From NCBI GenBank assembly GCA_945879075.1, contig CAMCUY010000013.1, forward strand, positions 1 through 36,182: 36,182 nucleotides of DNA, read 5' to 3'. A program made the position numbers and the translations under genes. The stretch's first letter is position 1; each line of letters opens with the position of its first letter. The notes under the pieces are model-generated. The model was not told the DNA's origin. It did not search any database and was given only the letters and a program-made list of their open reading frames with translations. This document shows positions 34,931 through 36,182 of this stretch, in pieces. Origin of the DNA: Akkermansia muciniphila (lineage in GTDB: Bacteria > Verrucomicrobiota > Verrucomicrobiia > Verrucomicrobiales > Akkermansiaceae).

Positions 34931-36003
34931 CCCACGCCGCCTTTTGGAGCGACGGCACACCCGCGTTGCCGGGAATTCCCGAGCTCGCCGGGCACGTGCT
35001 TTTCGAATCGTCCGGCAGCAGCGGCGATCCGAAGTGGATCGCGATTTCGAAACAAGCATTGCTCGTCTCAGCTGCGGCGGTGAACCGGCATTTGGGCGTC
35101 ACCGGAAAATCCTGTTGGGGACTTGCCTTGCCGCCGCGCCACGTCGGCGGGTTCGGCGTGGCCGCCCGCGCCTACGAGGCAGGCTGCGGCTTCCGGGACT
35201 ACGGCCGGCCGTGGGATGCCGCCGAGTTTCGCGAGTGGCTCGCGCTCCATAAAATCACCCACACCTCGCTGGTGCCCACGCAAGTCCATGACCTCGTCAA
35301 AGCGGAACTAACCGCGCCTGCTTCGCTCGTTGCGATCGTCGTTGGCGGCGGTCATCTCGATGCTTGCACCGGGCAGGCCGCTCGCGACCTCGGCTGGCCC
35401 GTGCTGGCGAGCTACGGGATGACCGAGGCCGCCTCACAAATCGCCACCCAGGACCCCGGCCAACTGCAAGCGGTCTATCGGCCCGCGCCGATCCCCCTGC
35501 TGCCGATCTGGGAGGCGCGGCTGACGCCCGAAAACCTTCTCGCGATTTCCGGCCCCGCGCTGTTTTCCGGCCACGTCTCCGGCGGCCGCTTCATCCCCCG
35601 CGAGACGGATTGGCACATCACCGCGGACCGGGTGCTTCTTGAAAACAAGACGATCACCCCGCTTGGCCGGGCGGATGTGCTCGTCAAAATTCTCGGCGAA
35701 CTCGTCGATCCCGAAGCCATTGAGCGCGAGCTTGTTTCGATTTCCGAAGGGCGGCTCACCCCCGGCACTTTCGCCATCATCGCCATCCCGGACAAGCGTG
35801 CCGGCGGCGCGCTCATCCCTCTTTTTGAATCCTCCGTGAATTCCAAAGCCGCCGAAGCCGTTCTATCACTCTACCAAAGCCAGGCACCAGGCTACCGGAG
35901 GTTGATGCCTTTGGTAGTCGTACGAAAATTTCCCCGCAGCGAGCTCGGTAAGTTGCGAAGGAACGAGCTGGTGGCGATCTATTTGAATCAAACCACCCGC
36001 TGA
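34912..36003 (+). CDS. menE: o-Succinylbenzoate-CoA ligase MenE (short form)
   Basis: The 363-residue adenylate-forming enzyme activates o-succinylbenzoate. Motifs: phosphate-binding loop ESSGSSGDPKW (A3), LASYGMTEAASQIAT (A5), GRADVLVKILGELVDPEAIE (A8) and the C-terminal catalytic Lys in LGKLRRNELVA (A10). Length is well below the usual 450-490, mainly because the N-terminal part before A3 is only about 25 residues. The key motifs are all kept, so it is probably active, in a reduced form seen in some MenE proteins. It overlaps menC by 19 bases and ends the operon. Confidence 0.88.
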   Translation: MDASLLTHAAFWSDGTPALPGIPELAGHVLFESSGSSGDPKWIAISKQALLVSAAAVNRHLGVTGKSCWGLALPPRHVGGFGVAARAYEAGCGFRDYGRPWDAAEFREWLALHKITHTSLVPTQVHDLVKAELTAPASLVAIVVGGGHLDACTGQAARDLGWPVLASYGMTEAASQIATQDPGQLQAVYRPAPIPLLPIWEARLTPENLLAISGPALFSGHVSGGRFIPRETDWHITADRVLLENKTITPLGRADVLVKILGELVDPEAIERELVSISEGRLTPGTFAIIAIPDKRAGGALIPLFESSVNSKAAEAVLSLYQSQAPGYRRLMPLVVVRKFPRSELGKLRRNELVAIYLNQTTR

Positions 36004-36031
36004 TCACAGCGCACACCGCTCGGCGGTATGA

Positions 36032-36182
36032 ACCGGGGACATCGGTAACAAACTGACCGGGAACATCGGTTACACATTAATCTGAGCGCATGCCCTTTAA
36101 AAAACGTGTCACCTATGGTTCAAGGCTGTCCGTGGAATCCGCCCTCCCATTGCATGAGGTTCAATGAGGAAAGTAGGAATAC
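36032..36182 (+). mobile_element. Left end of an IS481-like insertion sequence (partial)
   Basis: Two near-identical 19 bp direct repeats, ACCGGGGACATCGGTAACA (36032-36050) and ACCGGGAACATCGGTTACA (36056-36074), are spaced 24 bp apart. Such repeats mark the ends of IS481-like elements as I recall them. Fifteen bases later a short frame starts ATG (36090) and reads MPFKKRVTYGSRLSVESALP, ending at TGA 36165-36167. This looks like the N-terminus of a transposase that is early-stopped or frameshifted. The rest lies beyond the window. It begins 28 nt after menE. Confidence 0.5.

Overview
The window looks like a chromosomal segment of a high-GC member of the Verrucomicrobiota, probably near Luteolibacter or Akkermansiaceae. 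I infer this from gene content and protein style (a small Fur-family gene leading into sufC-sufB-sufD, a PIN-PhoH ATPase, a DUF3313 lipoprotein, a short MenE, asnS joined to menC and menE). No rRNA gene lies inside the window, so the assignment is not firm. Most genes are housekeeping. They are separated by an unusual number of decaying genes.

Layout. 1-1055: an apparent rRNA-operon promoter and leader (UP-like A-tract, TTGACC/TAGGTT, boxA) reading leftward out of the window, then an eroded CpxA-type histidine kinase. 1056-2594: an Hsp15-like S4 protein and a multiply frameshifted DUF2868-like membrane protein. 2702-4463: a metal-dependent amidohydrolase and a DUF3313 lipoprotein. 4559-11273 (all minus): ileS-lspA, nrdR, a conserved hypothetical, and an ABC-F ATPase. 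11389-14292: OpgG/MdoG glucan protein tail-to-tail with a CorC/HlyC-type CBS membrane protein. 14416-18403: an iron-sulfur assembly operon, Fur-like regulator-sufC-sufB-sufD. 18413-25204 (minus): PIN-PhoH ATPase, M14 peptidase-like protein, and the cluster rseP-TPR membrane protein-pseudokinase/FGE fusion. 25471-28976: a broken small membrane protein, an AmgK-like kinase translationally coupled to a CHASE2-like membrane protein, then argB. 28979-31161 (minus): menA, an ackA-pta deletion scar, accD. 31357-31874: a possible small ORF and a twin-CDGSH protein with a clear terminator. 31950-32400: a broken Tat-exported Gfo/Idh/MocA oxidoreductase. 32594-36003: asnS-menC-menE. 36032-end: the edge of an IS481-like insertion sequence.

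How they fit together. menA, menC and menE show the classical menaquinone pathway, with the remaining men genes elsewhere. The suf operon builds Fe-S clusters and is headed by a Fur-family regulator that lacks the usual CxxC zinc sites. rseP, lspA, opgG, the M14 protein and the AmgK-like kinase belong to envelope processing. Loss of ackA-pta, of a sensor kinase and of an oxidoreductase points to recent loss of acetate overflow metabolism and some sensing or catabolic capacity.

Expression signals. Several genes have a TTGxxx box, a 16-19 bp spacer and a TAG/TAnnTT -10 very close to the start codon. Many starts have no Shine-Dalgarno sequence. Short-leader or leaderless mRNAs may therefore be common here.
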